Part shown: positions 53,541 through 62,899 of the stretch, piece after piece
Numbering within the stretch: the first letter of the stretch is position 1
How the letters are laid out: every line of letters starts with the position of its first letter
Source of the DNA: CBFIGX01 sp965662265
GTDB taxonomy: Bacteria; Bacteroidota; Bacteroidia; Flavobacteriales; UBA7430
Direction of reading: 5' to 3'
Length of the DNA: 64,000 nt
Assembly (NCBI GenBank): GCA_965662265.1
Contig: CBFIGX010000001.1
Location: 124,001 to 188,000 of the forward strand
Notes under the pieces: model-generated
What the model saw: only the letters and a program-made list of their open reading frames with translations
What the model was told of the DNA's origin: nothing
Databases searched by the model: none
Translations under genes and position numbers: made by a program

Positions 53541-54320
53541 ATGAAACTAGTTCGCGCAAAAAAACACTTAGGCCAGCACTTCCTCAAAGATATTTCTATT
53601 GCTAGAGATATTACGAATTCTCTAAGCAAAGAAGGTTATGATGATGTTGTTGAGGTTGGTCCTGGCATGGGGGTCCTTACGCAATATTTAATATCAGAAG
53701 AATATACTACACATCTTATCGAGCTAGACAAAGAATCCGTTAATTACCTAAAAACAGAGTTCCCAGACCTAAGCAAAAACATATATTCTACTGATTTTTT
53801 AAAGTTAGATCTAACTAAAATCACAAGAAATCCATTTGCTTTAATAGGCAATTTCCCCTACAATATATCCTCTCAAATACTTTTTAAAGCTCTAGATTAT
53901 AAAGACCAGATTCCTGAAATTATTGGAATGTTTCAGAAAGAGGTTGCGGAAAGAGTTGCCAGTGGCCCAGGAAATAAAAAATATGGGATCATTTCTGTAT
54001 TGCTTCAAGCATTCTATGATGTTGAGTATTTATTTACTGTTGAGGCGGACGTTTTTGACCCTCCTCCTAAAGTGAAATCTGGTGTTATAAGACTAAAGAG
54101 GAACAATAAAAAACAACTGGAGTGTAACGAAAAAATTTTCAAAAGAGTAGTAAAACAAGGATTTAGCCAAAGAAGAAAAACCTTGAAGAATGCCTTAAAA
54201 CCAATTATAGGCAAACAGATCTTTGAAGATTCACTTCTACCTTTAAGGGCAGAAGCATTAACAGTGGAAGATTTTGTGTACCTTACCAACAAGCTTGAAA
54301 GATTAAATAATGAAATTTGA
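53541..54320 (+). CDS. rsmA: 16S rRNA dimethyladenosine transferase RsmA (KsgA)
   Basis: Dimethylates the two adjacent adenines in helix 45 of 16S rRNA. 259 residues: KKHLGQHFLKD start, SAM motif VVEVGPGMGVLTQYL, catalytic GNFPYNISSQI (the N-x-P-Y motif) and the C-terminal VKQGFSQRRKTLKNAL. Overlaps mgtE by 11 bases. Confidence 0.97.
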   Translation: MKLVRAKKHLGQHFLKDISIARDITNSLSKEGYDDVVEVGPGMGVLTQYLISEEYTTHLIELDKESVNYLKTEFPDLSKNIYSTDFLKLDLTKITRNPFALIGNFPYNISSQILFKALDYKDQIPEIIGMFQKEVAERVASGPGNKKYGIISVLLQAFYDVEYLFTVEADVFDPPPKVKSGVIRLKRNNKKQLECNEKIFKRVVKQGFSQRRKTLKNALKPIIGKQIFEDSLLPLRAEALTVEDFVYLTNKLERLNNEI

Positions 54321-55659
54321 GTTAACAAAGGAGTTTATTAAAGATATTGCCGAAAAACTTAACAGGCAAGAGTTGGACCTAGTCAAACAGGAATTATCTG
54401 AAATACACAATACAGATATTGCCAAATTAATAGATATTCTCGATGAGAAGAATGGGAAAATTATTTTTGAACTTTTTGAAGATGAAGACTCTGCTGAAAT
54501 CCTGATCGAGCTTGATGAAGACAGTAGAGAAAATGTACTCATAGACTTATCATCACAAAAAATTGCAGAAGATTTAATCGACAATCTTGATTCAGATGAC
54601 GCCGCTGACATTATCGCTGACCTTCCTGAAGAAAAAAAAGAAGAAGTTCTAGCACATATTGAAGATATAGAACTTGCCAGTGATATTGTAGACCTTCTTT
54701 CTTATCCAGAACATACCGCTGGTGCGCTAATGGCTAAAGAGCTTATTAAGGTTAACGAAAAATGGTCCGTACTGCGTTGTGTTCGAGAAATGCGAAAACA
54801 AGCTGAAGAGGTAGATAAAGTATACAGCATTTACGTAGTAGACGACAATAATGTCCTGCTTGGCACACTTTCTCTCAAAAAACTACTTCTTACAGCTGAT
54901 AAAACTTTCATAAAAAACATATACAACGCAAAGGTAATCTCAGTTAAATCTAATTTTGACGATGAAGAAGTAGCTAATATTATGGATAAGTACGATCTAA
55001 TTGTTCTCCCTGTAGTAGACGATTTAAATAGACTTATTGGAAGAATTACTATTGACGATGTTGTTGATGTGATGAAAGATGAAGCAAAAGAGGACTATAA
55101 TAAAGCCTCTGGTATTTCAGAATTAGTAGATTCTAGTGACGGTATATTTACTCTTACTAGGGCAAGATTACCTTGGTTACTTATTGGCCTTTTAGGAGGT
55201 ATAATGGGCGCTCAAGTCATCGGCATATTTGATATAGAAAACAATATAGAGCTGGCTTTTTTTACCCCGCTGATTGCAGCTATGGGTGGAAATGTAGGGG
55301 TTCAATCTGCAGCAATAATTGTACAAGGTCTTGCCAGTAATAATTTAGGTGTAGATAGCCTTGGGCAACGTCTACTAAAAGAACTTAGTATAGCCCTAGT
55401 TAACGGGCTTATATGCTCATTAATAGTGATGACAACAACTTACCTGTTAGGCTATCCTAATTCAATCTATTTTACTGTAAGTATTTCTTTATTGGCTGTT
55501 ATAATTTTTGCAGCATTATTCGGCACGTTTGTTCCTTTAGCTCTTAATAGGTATAAAATTGATCCTGCACTAGCTACAGGCCCTTTTATTACCACTGTAA
55601 ATGATGTATTAGGTCTGTTTATTTATTTTATGATTGGTCAGCTATTTTTGAATATTTAA
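54310..55659 (+). CDS. mgtE: Magnesium transporter MgtE
   Basis: 449 residues: N-terminal acidic superhelical domain (1-130) that senses Mg2+, two CBS domains (about 135-255; HTAGALMAKELIKVNE, GRITIDDVVDVMKDEA), a plug helix, and five membrane helices (about 285-449) with AAMGGNVGVQSAAIIVQGL. This is the whole MgtE layout. Its stop is followed at once by the next ATG. Confidence 0.96.
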   Translation: MKFELTKEFIKDIAEKLNRQELDLVKQELSEIHNTDIAKLIDILDEKNGKIIFELFEDEDSAEILIELDEDSRENVLIDLSSQKIAEDLIDNLDSDDAADIIADLPEEKKEEVLAHIEDIELASDIVDLLSYPEHTAGALMAKELIKVNEKWSVLRCVREMRKQAEEVDKVYSIYVVDDNNVLLGTLSLKKLLLTADKTFIKNIYNAKVISVKSNFDDEEVANIMDKYDLIVLPVVDDLNRLIGRITIDDVVDVMKDEAKEDYNKASGISELVDSSDGIFTLTRARLPWLLIGLLGGIMGAQVIGIFDIENNIELAFFTPLIAAMGGNVGVQSAAIIVQGLASNNLGVDSLGQRLLKELSIALVNGLICSLIVMTTTYLLGYPNSIYFTVSISLLAVIIFAALFGTFVPLALNRYKIDPALATGPFITTVNDVLGLFIYFMIGQLFLNI

Positions 55660-56598
55660 ATGAAAGTATTATTTATAGATTCTGTTCATCCAATTCTAGA
55701 GCAACGGTTAACTGCTTTAAACTTTATCTGTGAACATGACTACAATTCTGGTCGAGAAAAATTACTATCAAAAATCAGCAATTATGAAGGAGTTATTGTT
55801 CGTTCTAGAACTCCAATAGATAAAAAATTTTTAGACGCAGCTAGTCAGTTGAAATTTATTGCTCGATCTGGTGCTGGTCTAGAAAATATAGACCTTGATG
55901 AAGCCAATCGAAGATCTATTATCTTGTTTTCTGCCCCCGAAGGTAATAGACAAGCTGTGGGAGAACATTCTGTTGCTATGCTTCTCAACTTATTCAATAA
56001 AATAAATATTGCTGATAATGAGGTCCGAAATGGCGTTTGGAATAGAGAAGCCAATAGAGGATTAGAGCTTAGTAATAAAACTATAGGAATAATTGGTTTT
56101 GGAAATATGGGAAGTGCATTTGCCAAATGTCTGAGTGGATTTAATTGTAAAATTTACGCATATGATATAAAGTTGAAAAAATGGCCCAATAGTTCGGTAA
56201 AGCAAACTTCTATTGAGCAAATTCAAGAAGAGGCTGATATAATTAGCTTTCACACACCATATGACAGGGGTACACATCATTATTTTGATCAGACATTTGT
56301 TGAAAAAATGCAGAAAAATTTTTTCGTTATTAACACTGCAAGAGGGAAGATAGTAGATACTAGTGCATTGGTCAATGGGATGAAAACTGGTAAAGTATTA
56401 GGCGCATGTTTAGATGTATTAGAATATGAAAAGTCTACTTTTGAACAATTATTCGAAAAAACAATGTCTAAAGATTTTGAATACCTTATACATTCAAATC
56501 GTGTTATTTTGAGTCCCCATATTGCAGGATGGACTGTAGAATCATATGAAAAGCTAGCGACTGTATTAGCAGATAAAATTGAAGCTATATTCAGATAA
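55660..56598 (+). CDS. D-2-hydroxyacid dehydrogenase family protein
   Basis: 312 residues of the phosphoglycerate/2-hydroxyacid dehydrogenase family. NAD motif GIIGFGNMGSAFAKCL (about 143), VRSRTPIDKKFLDAASQLKF, catalytic Arg in NTARGKIVD, Glu in CLDVLEYE and His in SPHIAGWT. It lacks the extra C-terminal ACT domain of long SerA proteins. Substrate is uncertain; 3-phosphoglycerate is possible but no serC or serB is adjacent. Its stop abuts the stop of the converging aspartate kinase. Confidence 0.9.
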   Translation: MKVLFIDSVHPILEQRLTALNFICEHDYNSGREKLLSKISNYEGVIVRSRTPIDKKFLDAASQLKFIARSGAGLENIDLDEANRRSIILFSAPEGNRQAVGEHSVAMLLNLFNKINIADNEVRNGVWNREANRGLELSNKTIGIIGFGNMGSAFAKCLSGFNCKIYAYDIKLKKWPNSSVKQTSIEQIQEEADIISFHTPYDRGTHHYFDQTFVEKMQKNFFVINTARGKIVDTSALVNGMKTGKVLGACLDVLEYEKSTFEQLFEKTMSKDFEYLIHSNRVILSPHIAGWTVESYEKLATVLADKIEAIFR

Positions 56599-57846
56599 TC
56601 ATCTGTAGAGCACTTGTAAGGTTGTTCTGTTTTTTTGACTTAGTAAAACTTCTTTACCCTTCAATAAAGCATCCACATTTAACTTCTGGTAATGTCTAAT
56701 AGTAATCAACTCAAGATTATTATTATATCGAAGTTTAAACTCATGTGATAATTCGTTTAATAAGTCTGGCATATAAATATCATCAACTTCTAAAGCAAAG
56801 GAACAAGAAACAGCTGAATTTTGGACTAAATTTACTTTTGCATGGTGTTTAAAAAGAATAGAAAAAATTCTTGAAAGATGGTTTTCTACTACAAAGCCTA
56901 AATCACTTACAGATAATGAGATGAGTTTTTGATTTTTTTTTAATATAAGAAAAGCTGTTTGAGGAACGATGTCTAGATTTTCGGCAATTAACGTCCCTGA
57001 TACTTGAGGGTTTAAAAATGAGCGTACCTCTAATGATGTTGAATTTCTTTTTAATGCTTGGATTGTCTTGGGGTGAATCACGGATGCACCATAGTAGGTT
57101 AACTCAATAGCCTCTTGATACGAGAGTGAATTTATTTTTTCTGGATTATCAAAATAGCGAGGGTCTGCGTTTAGTATGCCTGGTACATCTTTCCATACAA
57201 CTAACTGATTTGCGCCTATGAGAGATGCAAAAATTGCAGCACTATAATCAGATCCTTCCCGACCTAATGTTGTTGTAAAATTTTCAGAGGTACAGCCAAT
57301 AAACCCTTGCGTTATTACAATTTTATTTTTTGGCATATAAGCAGCCACCATTCGAGCGCTTAATTCCCAATCTATATTAGCAGATCTATAATTATTATCT
57401 GTTTTTAGTATATCTCGTGCATCCAACCAAGTATTTTCTATACCTGATTCACTTAAGTATGCGCTAATAATAGTTGTAGATATAAGCTCTCCTATTGATA
57501 CTATTTGGTCATACTCATAGCCGAAATCTGGACGAGGTTCATCCTCTAAAGCCCACTCAATCTCTACAAAAAAATTTGCGACCTTGTTAAAAACTGAATG
57601 ATTAGGCTCAAAGAGCTCGTTCATTATTTGTGTATGAAATGTCTTCAAACTTTCGAGTTTATCTAAAGCCATACCATTATTGGCATAAAAGGCTCGAGCA
57701 ACTCCTTCAAGAGCATTTGTTGTTTTACCCATGGCAGAGACAACAATCATAGGATTTTGAATGGCATTATCCCTAATGATTTGAGTTAGATTTCTAACCC
57801 CGTCTGCATCTTTTACTGATGCGCCCCCAAATTTAAAAACTCTCAT
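56599..57846 (-). CDS. Aspartate kinase (monofunctional)
   Basis: Phosphorylates aspartate, the first step to lysine, threonine and methionine. 415 residues from the ATG at 57846 (MRVFKFGGASVKDADGVRNL); a TTG at 57861 adds five residues and is less likely. Conserved parts include FKFGGASV, TTTLGREGSDYSAAIFASL and LTYYGASVIHPKTIQAL. The C-terminal ACT-like region (about 300-415) is poorly matched to classic regulatory ACT domains, so feedback control cannot be predicted. Not fused to homoserine dehydrogenase. Confidence 0.93.
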   Translation of the reverse strand: MRVFKFGGASVKDADGVRNLTQIIRDNAIQNPMIVVSAMGKTTNALEGVARAFYANNGMALDKLESLKTFHTQIMNELFEPNHSVFNKVANFFVEIEWALEDEPRPDFGYEYDQIVSIGELISTTIISAYLSESGIENTWLDARDILKTDNNYRSANIDWELSARMVAAYMPKNKIVITQGFIGCTSENFTTTLGREGSDYSAAIFASLIGANQLVVWKDVPGILNADPRYFDNPEKINSLSYQEAIELTYYGASVIHPKTIQALKRNSTSLEVRSFLNPQVSGTLIAENLDIVPQTAFLILKKNQKLISLSVSDLGFVVENHLSRIFSILFKHHAKVNLVQNSAVSCSFALEVDDIYMPDLLNELSHEFKLRYNNNLELITIRHYQKLNVDALLKGKEVLLSQKNRTTLQVLYR

Positions 57847-57892
57847 GTAATTTTTTTTCAAATGTACTATTTAAGTCATTAATCATAACTAG

Positions 57893-59215
57893 TTAGAATC
57901 TATTTTTATAATTGGGAAAAACCTTTAACAACCCCCTATTAGTCCTATTTAACTTGTATGATAATTTAAAATTTATCGACAGGTTTTTTGCATTTATCAA
58001 ATCTGCTGACACTATGTTGTAAGTAGAAATATGAAAATCTACTTTGTTACTTGAGACACCTATACCTAAACCAAAATTTGTGTAGGAATCATTAATGATA
58101 GAATAATAAATGTGTGTGTTTAACCAAGGCTTAAAACGCTTTGCATAATCAAAATGAATAGAATTATATACTTGTGAATGAATAACACGTGACTTAAACA
58201 TTGCAAATAAAACGGTGTTTTTAGAAAATGTGTAATTAGCTGAAATATAATACTCTAAAGGGAGATTAGTTGAATATGAAGTGTTTATGGAGTCAAGTTT
58301 AAATAGTCCTACAATACTATCTATTTGATTTCTTATTTTGGAATTTATATCGACCTCTAAACTAGATTCATCAAGTAGGTTATTAACCAAAATGACTGAA
58401 TCCTGGAATAGAGTTAAATTGTTCGATTTATGCCAATTGATAAGTCCAATATCTTTTAGAGCTGCTGACAATGTCCATCTGTCTGAATGTGTATACTCAG
58501 CGCCAACATCAAATGCATAACCAGTGTTGTTAAATATAGCTGGACCATCAGAAAATCCTGAGGTGTTAATTAATATATTGTACTTTACTTCTGAAAAAAA
58601 AGAAGGCTCAACAATAGGGTTACTGGTGTAAAGCTCAATATTCAGCCTATCGAAATTAATATTCATTAATCCCATAAGATGCTTTGCTCTAACACCTATA
58701 GTCCATTTAGAGTTAATCTTCCTGCTGTAACCGAGTGAAGTGCTATTGTACATAAACAATCCTAACCCTTCCCTATCTTGACTTACAGTCGACCCAATAT
58801 AATTGTAATTTCCTTCAAACAGATATCTAATAAAGTCCGTATTGAAATCTAAATCAACACTACTATGAATACTGTTTGATAACGAAATATAGTTACGTCG
58901 ATTTCTTCCAAACTTATATCCAAAATTAAATAATCCTATTTCAGCGTTATGTCTAAAATCTAGTCTGTTGCCTATAGAAGTAAGGGCGTTTGGAATACTA
59001 AATACTTGATCCCCATTTGGTTGCCTTTTCAATGCTTCACCCAATGAAAAGGGAAGATCTACCATACTATTAACATATATTGAAAGTGTAATATCTGATT
59101 GAGGGAAATCAATAATAGAGTTATATTCAATAGTATCTTCTTGAAAAGGATTAATGACTTGTTGAGCACTTAAATAAAGGGGTATAAATAAAAAAAATAG
59201 TAGACCTCTTTTCAT
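57893..59215 (-). CDS. DUF5723-type outer-membrane beta-barrel protein
   Basis: 440 residues from the ATG at 59215. Signal peptide ends PLYLSAQ. The mature protein is a chain of amphipathic strands (NAEIGLFNFGYKFGRNRRNY, KWTIGVRAKHLMGLMNINF, WTLSAALKDIGLINWHKS) ending in INFKLSYKLN...KNRF, like FadL/PorV-type barrels. The match to DUF5723 is by general pattern. Its start overlaps the stop of the upstream lipoprotein (TGATG), so the two are coupled. Confidence 0.75.
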   Translation of the reverse strand: MKRGLLFFLFIPLYLSAQQVINPFQEDTIEYNSIIDFPQSDITLSIYVNSMVDLPFSLGEALKRQPNGDQVFSIPNALTSIGNRLDFRHNAEIGLFNFGYKFGRNRRNYISLSNSIHSSVDLDFNTDFIRYLFEGNYNYIGSTVSQDREGLGLFMYNSTSLGYSRKINSKWTIGVRAKHLMGLMNINFDRLNIELYTSNPIVEPSFFSEVKYNILINTSGFSDGPAIFNNTGYAFDVGAEYTHSDRWTLSAALKDIGLINWHKSNNLTLFQDSVILVNNLLDESSLEVDINSKIRNQIDSIVGLFKLDSINTSYSTNLPLEYYISANYTFSKNTVLFAMFKSRVIHSQVYNSIHFDYAKRFKPWLNTHIYYSIINDSYTNFGLGIGVSSNKVDFHISTYNIVSADLINAKNLSINFKLSYKLNRTNRGLLKVFPNYKNRF

Positions 59216-61272
59216 CAATTCACATTTTGAACGTCAACTACTACACCTATATTAACTGCAACTTTATGGTTGGAGTAAATTTTTATGGGAGAATCTTGAG
59301 AGGCAGGAGCCTTCATTTGAATTTTAGAAACAAGTTGATTTGCATTATAAATTGCGTCTACGACACTATCTTGCACAATAAAAAGTCTATCGTACAAATA
59401 TGGTTTAATTAAGTTTCCTTGGGCATTAACTTGAGAAGCTCCAATATCATCAAACATTAATGAGTCAAGAGTATTATCGGTTGTTGAATCTCTAAAAACA
59501 AATGTAACGTCGGCTTCAAATGGGAAATCATTCTTTATAAATGTTCTAAATTGAACGGAATAATCTAGGTTGTCTGCTCCTGGCGTCAACTTAATTGTAT
59601 CCACAAATTGCATTTCACTCATCTTTATGTTTAGAGGAAGATCTAATTCAACGTCGGTATTTATTCCCGATTCCATGTCTAAAGTATTCTCAATAGGTAA
59701 GTTTTCGGGGTTCGTTTGAATGAATCCAGAATATGTTAATTTATCTGCATGCGTATTTATCAAATCATAAATGTTTGAATTATTTACATCAAACTCTGTA
59801 GTCGTATAAACGCCTCCGTTTACTTGGGAAATGTCTGGATTATTAATTGATAGTTCCGATCCAACAAGCTGTACTTCCTGAGCCTCGGCTTCTACACTCA
59901 AATTAAGATTCATTTCCATTGGGACCCCTATTTCGTTGTATGTAATGAAAGACAATTTTGGGTTTTCAAATAATAAATCATCATCAAATTGATCAGCAAA
60001 TTCAGTATTAAGCATAATCTCACCTGATGGAATATTAATATTAGTTTGTCCAAAATAGCCTTCAATGTAATTAAACTCAACACCTAATAGACTTATATTT
60101 AGAAATATTGCATCATTAGAATCAAAATGGACAAGCTCACCATTAGACTGTACTTCTATTGACGTGATTAGTTGAATCGAATCAGTAGTATCATTAAATA
60201 TGAGTTGATAGTTAGATAAATCAACTTGATTGAAAATTGGCTCAAAAGGGGTGTATTGCAGTTCTATTTCTTGAAAATAAGGAGCACCATCAAGTTGTAA
60301 ATTTGGGATTTCTAAAAATAAAACTATGGGATGTTGGATATATGAGGCGTATTGTATTTGTAATATGCCTGTATCTATAATTCCTTGTGAAAGGTCAACA
60401 GAGCTATCATTATTAATAGACAAAGAAAGAGTATCGTTGTCAATTTCTATATTAGGCATGACTACTACTCCTTCGTTAATCTGTACATCAGTTAAAGCTA
60501 AGGATATAACAATATCATCGGTGAGGCTAATAGGAACATAGCTCAACTCATCTTCAGGGTTATCTCCACTACCAGGGGTTATCAATCTGTATAGGTTCAC
60601 AGATAAATTGTTGCTTAAATCGATGTTTTGGAGAGTTATAGTTTGTGTGGCTTGATTATTTGAAGCTATATTACTGAAATCAAATTCATTAATAATTGTT
60701 TGACTTACATCATCAAACACCACCAGTTTTAGCAATTCAAGATCTACAGGTAAATTGTTTTGTAATTCTAAGGTTAAGTCTGCAGATGTTAAATAAAGAT
60801 TAGTATAATTTAATAAAGGTTCATAAGCAAAAATTCCTGCTGAATTTATGTCTAATGGTGGGAAATATGCAATAGGAAGCTGAGATGCAATTTCAAAACT
60901 TTCAACTAATTCAGCACCTAAATTTTGTGTTAGTTGAAATAAATTAATTACTAGTTGAGATGAAATATCTTCTATTTGAATAAGTCCAATTTGTTCTTGT
61001 TTATCGATAGATTCAGATACAGTGACATCAACTACTTGATCCGCATTTATATAATTAATTGAGTCTATGCGATAAATAAAATGAATCAAAGAATCATGGT
61101 CAATTTGAACATATTCATCATTCGTTATTATGTCTGTAAAATCTATTTCTAACTCTACAAATGGGATTAGCCAACGTGCATCAGATTCAATTTTAGAAAT
61201 AGAATTTATATCTTCTTTAAGGCAAGAAAATAATGATAAAGAAATTAGAAAAAAAGTAAACAGAAATCTCAT
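59215..61272 (-). CDS. Large hypothetical beta-rich lipoprotein
   Basis: 685 residues from the ATG at 61272. Lipoprotein signal MRFLFTFFLISLSLFSC (Cys17). The body is acidic and beta-rich, with many N-x-x-I-E/V-x-V style strands, for example VVMPNIEIDNDTLSLSINND and LSVEAEAQEVQLVGSELSIN, suggesting repeated Ig- or LEA-like sandwich units. I recognise no catalytic motif. It likely lies on the outer membrane, possibly the surface, and is translated just before the DUF5723 barrel. The longer start at 61293 would lie next to the tRNA terminator and is rejected. Confidence 0.8.
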   Translation of the reverse strand: MRFLFTFFLISLSLFSCLKEDINSISKIESDARWLIPFVELEIDFTDIITNDEYVQIDHDSLIHFIYRIDSINYINADQVVDVTVSESIDKQEQIGLIQIEDISSQLVINLFQLTQNLGAELVESFEIASQLPIAYFPPLDINSAGIFAYEPLLNYTNLYLTSADLTLELQNNLPVDLELLKLVVFDDVSQTIINEFDFSNIASNNQATQTITLQNIDLSNNLSVNLYRLITPGSGDNPEDELSYVPISLTDDIVISLALTDVQINEGVVVMPNIEIDNDTLSLSINNDSSVDLSQGIIDTGILQIQYASYIQHPIVLFLEIPNLQLDGAPYFQEIELQYTPFEPIFNQVDLSNYQLIFNDTTDSIQLITSIEVQSNGELVHFDSNDAIFLNISLLGVEFNYIEGYFGQTNINIPSGEIMLNTEFADQFDDDLLFENPKLSFITYNEIGVPMEMNLNLSVEAEAQEVQLVGSELSINNPDISQVNGGVYTTTEFDVNNSNIYDLINTHADKLTYSGFIQTNPENLPIENTLDMESGINTDVELDLPLNIKMSEMQFVDTIKLTPGADNLDYSVQFRTFIKNDFPFEADVTFVFRDSTTDNTLDSLMFDDIGASQVNAQGNLIKPYLYDRLFIVQDSVVDAIYNANQLVSKIQMKAPASQDSPIKIYSNHKVAVNIGVVVDVQNVN

Positions 61273-61293
61273 ATATAAGACTAAATATAGCAT

Positions 61294-61323
61294 AAAAAAA
61301 GCTTACTTGTAAGAAGTAAGCTT
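61294..61323 (-). terminator. Terminator of tRNA-Leu
   Basis: Perfect ten-pair stem AAGCTTACTT/AAGTAAGCTT with a five-base loop and seven Ts on the minus strand, five bases after the tRNA. Confidence 0.9.
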
Positions 61324-61327
61324 GAAG

Positions 61328-61409
61328 TGCGGATAGAGGGAGTCGAACCCACACGCCTCACGGCACTAGATCCTAAATCTAGCGTGTCTACCAATTCCAC
61401 CATATCCGC
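61328..61409 (-). tRNA. tRNA-Leu (anticodon TAG)
   Basis: An 82-nt class II tRNA: acceptor GCGGATA/TATCCGC, anticodon stem CTAGA/TCTAG with loop TTTAGGA (anticodon TAG, reads CTA/CTG), a long variable arm TGCCGTGAGGCGT, and T loop GTTCGACTC. CCA is not encoded. Confidence 0.96.
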
Positions 61410-61445
61410 TGGCAAACATAAGTCCTTAATAGACTTAAGCGTGTG

Positions 61446-61475
61446 CAAATGTAAAACTATTTTAATGTTCCACAA
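61446..61475 (-). promoter_or_regulatory. Promoter of tRNA-Leu
   Basis: On the minus strand TTG, 19 bases, then TACATTTG, about 36 bases before the tRNA 5' end. Confidence 0.75.
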
Positions 61476-61506
61476 TTAAAAAAACATTTTTATTAATAGA
61501 AGCAGA

Positions 61507-61537
61507 TTGCAAAGCTAATGATGAATCGCTACATTTG
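61507..61537 (+). promoter_or_regulatory. Promoter of the flavin reductase-DUF3127 pair
   Basis: TTG, exactly 20 bases, then TACATTTG. It places the transcript start near 61544 and thereby selects the ATG at 61560 over the upstream ATGs at 61518/61521. Confidence 0.75.
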
Positions 61538-61559
61538 TTTTGCGGTTATAACTAATTAT

Positions 61560-62462
61560 ATGCTTACACTAGATCCAAAAGAATTAACTACAAAAGACCT
61601 GCACAGCTACTTACTCAGCTCAGTAGGGCCAAGACCCATAGCTTTAGCAAGTACTATCGACTCTTTGGGTCGACCTAATTTAAGCCCTTTTTCTTTTTTT
61701 AACGTCTTTAGCGCAAATCCTCCTATTGCTATTTTCTCTCCAGCACGTAGAGTTCGTAATAATACAGTTAAACATAGTTTAGAGAATGCGGAAAGTACTA
61801 GGGAAGTTGTTCTGAATGTTGTATCCTACAATATAGTTGAACAAATGTCACTCTCTAGTTCTGAATACGAAAAAGGTGTTAATGAGTTTACAAAATCAGG
61901 ATTTACAGCCCTACCATCACAACATGTTAAGCCTTTTAGAGTAAAAGAATCTCCAGTTCAAATGGAATGTATAGTAAAAGACATTGTTGCTCTAGGAGAT
62001 AAGGGAGGAGCCGGCAACTTAGTGATTTGCGAAATAGTTAAAATACATATTTCTGAATCCGTGTTGGCAGAAGACCAAAAAATTGATCCACATAAACTAG
62101 ATTTAGTAGGTCGAATGGGGGCTAATTGGTATTGCCGTGCTTCTGGAGAATCAATCTTTGAAGTTCAAAAACCAAATTCTGGTATTGGAATAGGTTATGA
62201 CAATTTACCAAAAGGCATTAAAAATAGCTTTATTCTATCTGGTAATGATCTTGCTAAACTTGCAAGTATAAAGACACTTCCATCTGTAAATGATGTCGAT
62301 AAATTCAAAGAAAATATGGATATTGCACATCTTTTAAATACCTCATCAGATGATGAAGAGGCAAGAGAAGAATTGCATCAATTGGCAAAGGTTTTAATTG
62401 AAAAAAACCAGATAGTAGATGCATGGAAAACATTATTAATTGACAAACTAAATCGAATATAA
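61560..62462 (+). CDS. Flavin reductase family protein
   Basis: 300 residues from the ATG at 61560. The FMN-binding split-barrel domain (about 15-190) has SSVGPRPIALASTIDSLGRPNLSPFSFFN, in part, and NNTVKHSLENAESTREVVLN. The C-terminal 90 residues are helical and not typical of the short flavin reductases. Members reduce or bind FMN; the partner here is unknown. The next gene (DUF3127) starts 3 bases after its stop. Confidence 0.88.
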   Translation: MLTLDPKELTTKDLHSYLLSSVGPRPIALASTIDSLGRPNLSPFSFFNVFSANPPIAIFSPARRVRNNTVKHSLENAESTREVVLNVVSYNIVEQMSLSSSEYEKGVNEFTKSGFTALPSQHVKPFRVKESPVQMECIVKDIVALGDKGGAGNLVICEIVKIHISESVLAEDQKIDPHKLDLVGRMGANWYCRASGESIFEVQKPNSGIGIGYDNLPKGIKNSFILSGNDLAKLASIKTLPSVNDVDKFKENMDIAHLLNTSSDDEEAREELHQLAKVLIEKNQIVDAWKTLLIDKLNRI

Positions 62463-62465
62463 AAA

Positions 62466-62825
62466 ATGAGTAATTTATCTGTAGAAGGAAAAGTGAAGCG
62501 AATTCACGACGAACAAGTCATTAGTGACCGCTTTAAGAAGAGGGAATTTGTAATTGAAACAGAAGAACAATATCCTCAAGTATTAATGTTTCAACTTGTA
62601 CAAGACAAAACCAATTTAATAGATGCCGCTCAAATAGGAGATAAAGTAGAGGTGTTTTTTAATTTGAGAGGTAGAGAATGGCAAAAAGATCCTTCATCTG
62701 AGATAAGGGTATTTAACACTTTAGACGCATGGAGAATTCAGAAAGTTGAAGCTGTCCAGACAACAGATATGCCTAGCCCAGAACCTATTGCACCAGCAGA
62801 TACAGAAGACGATTTACCATTCTAA
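62466..62825 (+). CDS. DUF3127 protein with SSB-like acidic tail
   Basis: 119 residues. An OB-fold-like domain (1-95) with VEGKVKRIHDEQVISDRFKKR and VEVFFNLRGREWQ is followed by a Pro-rich linker and the C-terminal TEDDLPF. This tip is nearly the same as that of the window's SSB (LDDLPF), the peptide SSB uses to bind partner proteins. DUF3127 proteins are common in Bacteroidota; nucleic-acid binding is inferred from fold and tail. Confidence 0.88.
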   Translation: MSNLSVEGKVKRIHDEQVISDRFKKREFVIETEEQYPQVLMFQLVQDKTNLIDAAQIGDKVEVFFNLRGREWQKDPSSEIRVFNTLDAWRIQKVEAVQTTDMPSPEPIAPADTEDDLPF

Positions 62826-62850
62826 ACAAAAGAAAATTCATTGATACCTT

Positions 62851-62878
62851 AAACCCTCTTAATACAAGGGGGTTTTTA
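62851..62878 (+). terminator. Terminator after the DUF3127 gene
   Basis: Stem AAACCCTC/GGGGGTTT-type (one mismatch) with loop TTAATACAA and a T-rich tail, 26 bases after the stop. Confidence 0.75.
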
Positions 62879-62899
62879 TTTTGTACTTAGATAAAACCA

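Noticed and set aside
61518..61559. Longer start of the flavin reductase gene
   Set aside because: The region contains the -7 promoter box, so these codons are not expected in the mRNA.
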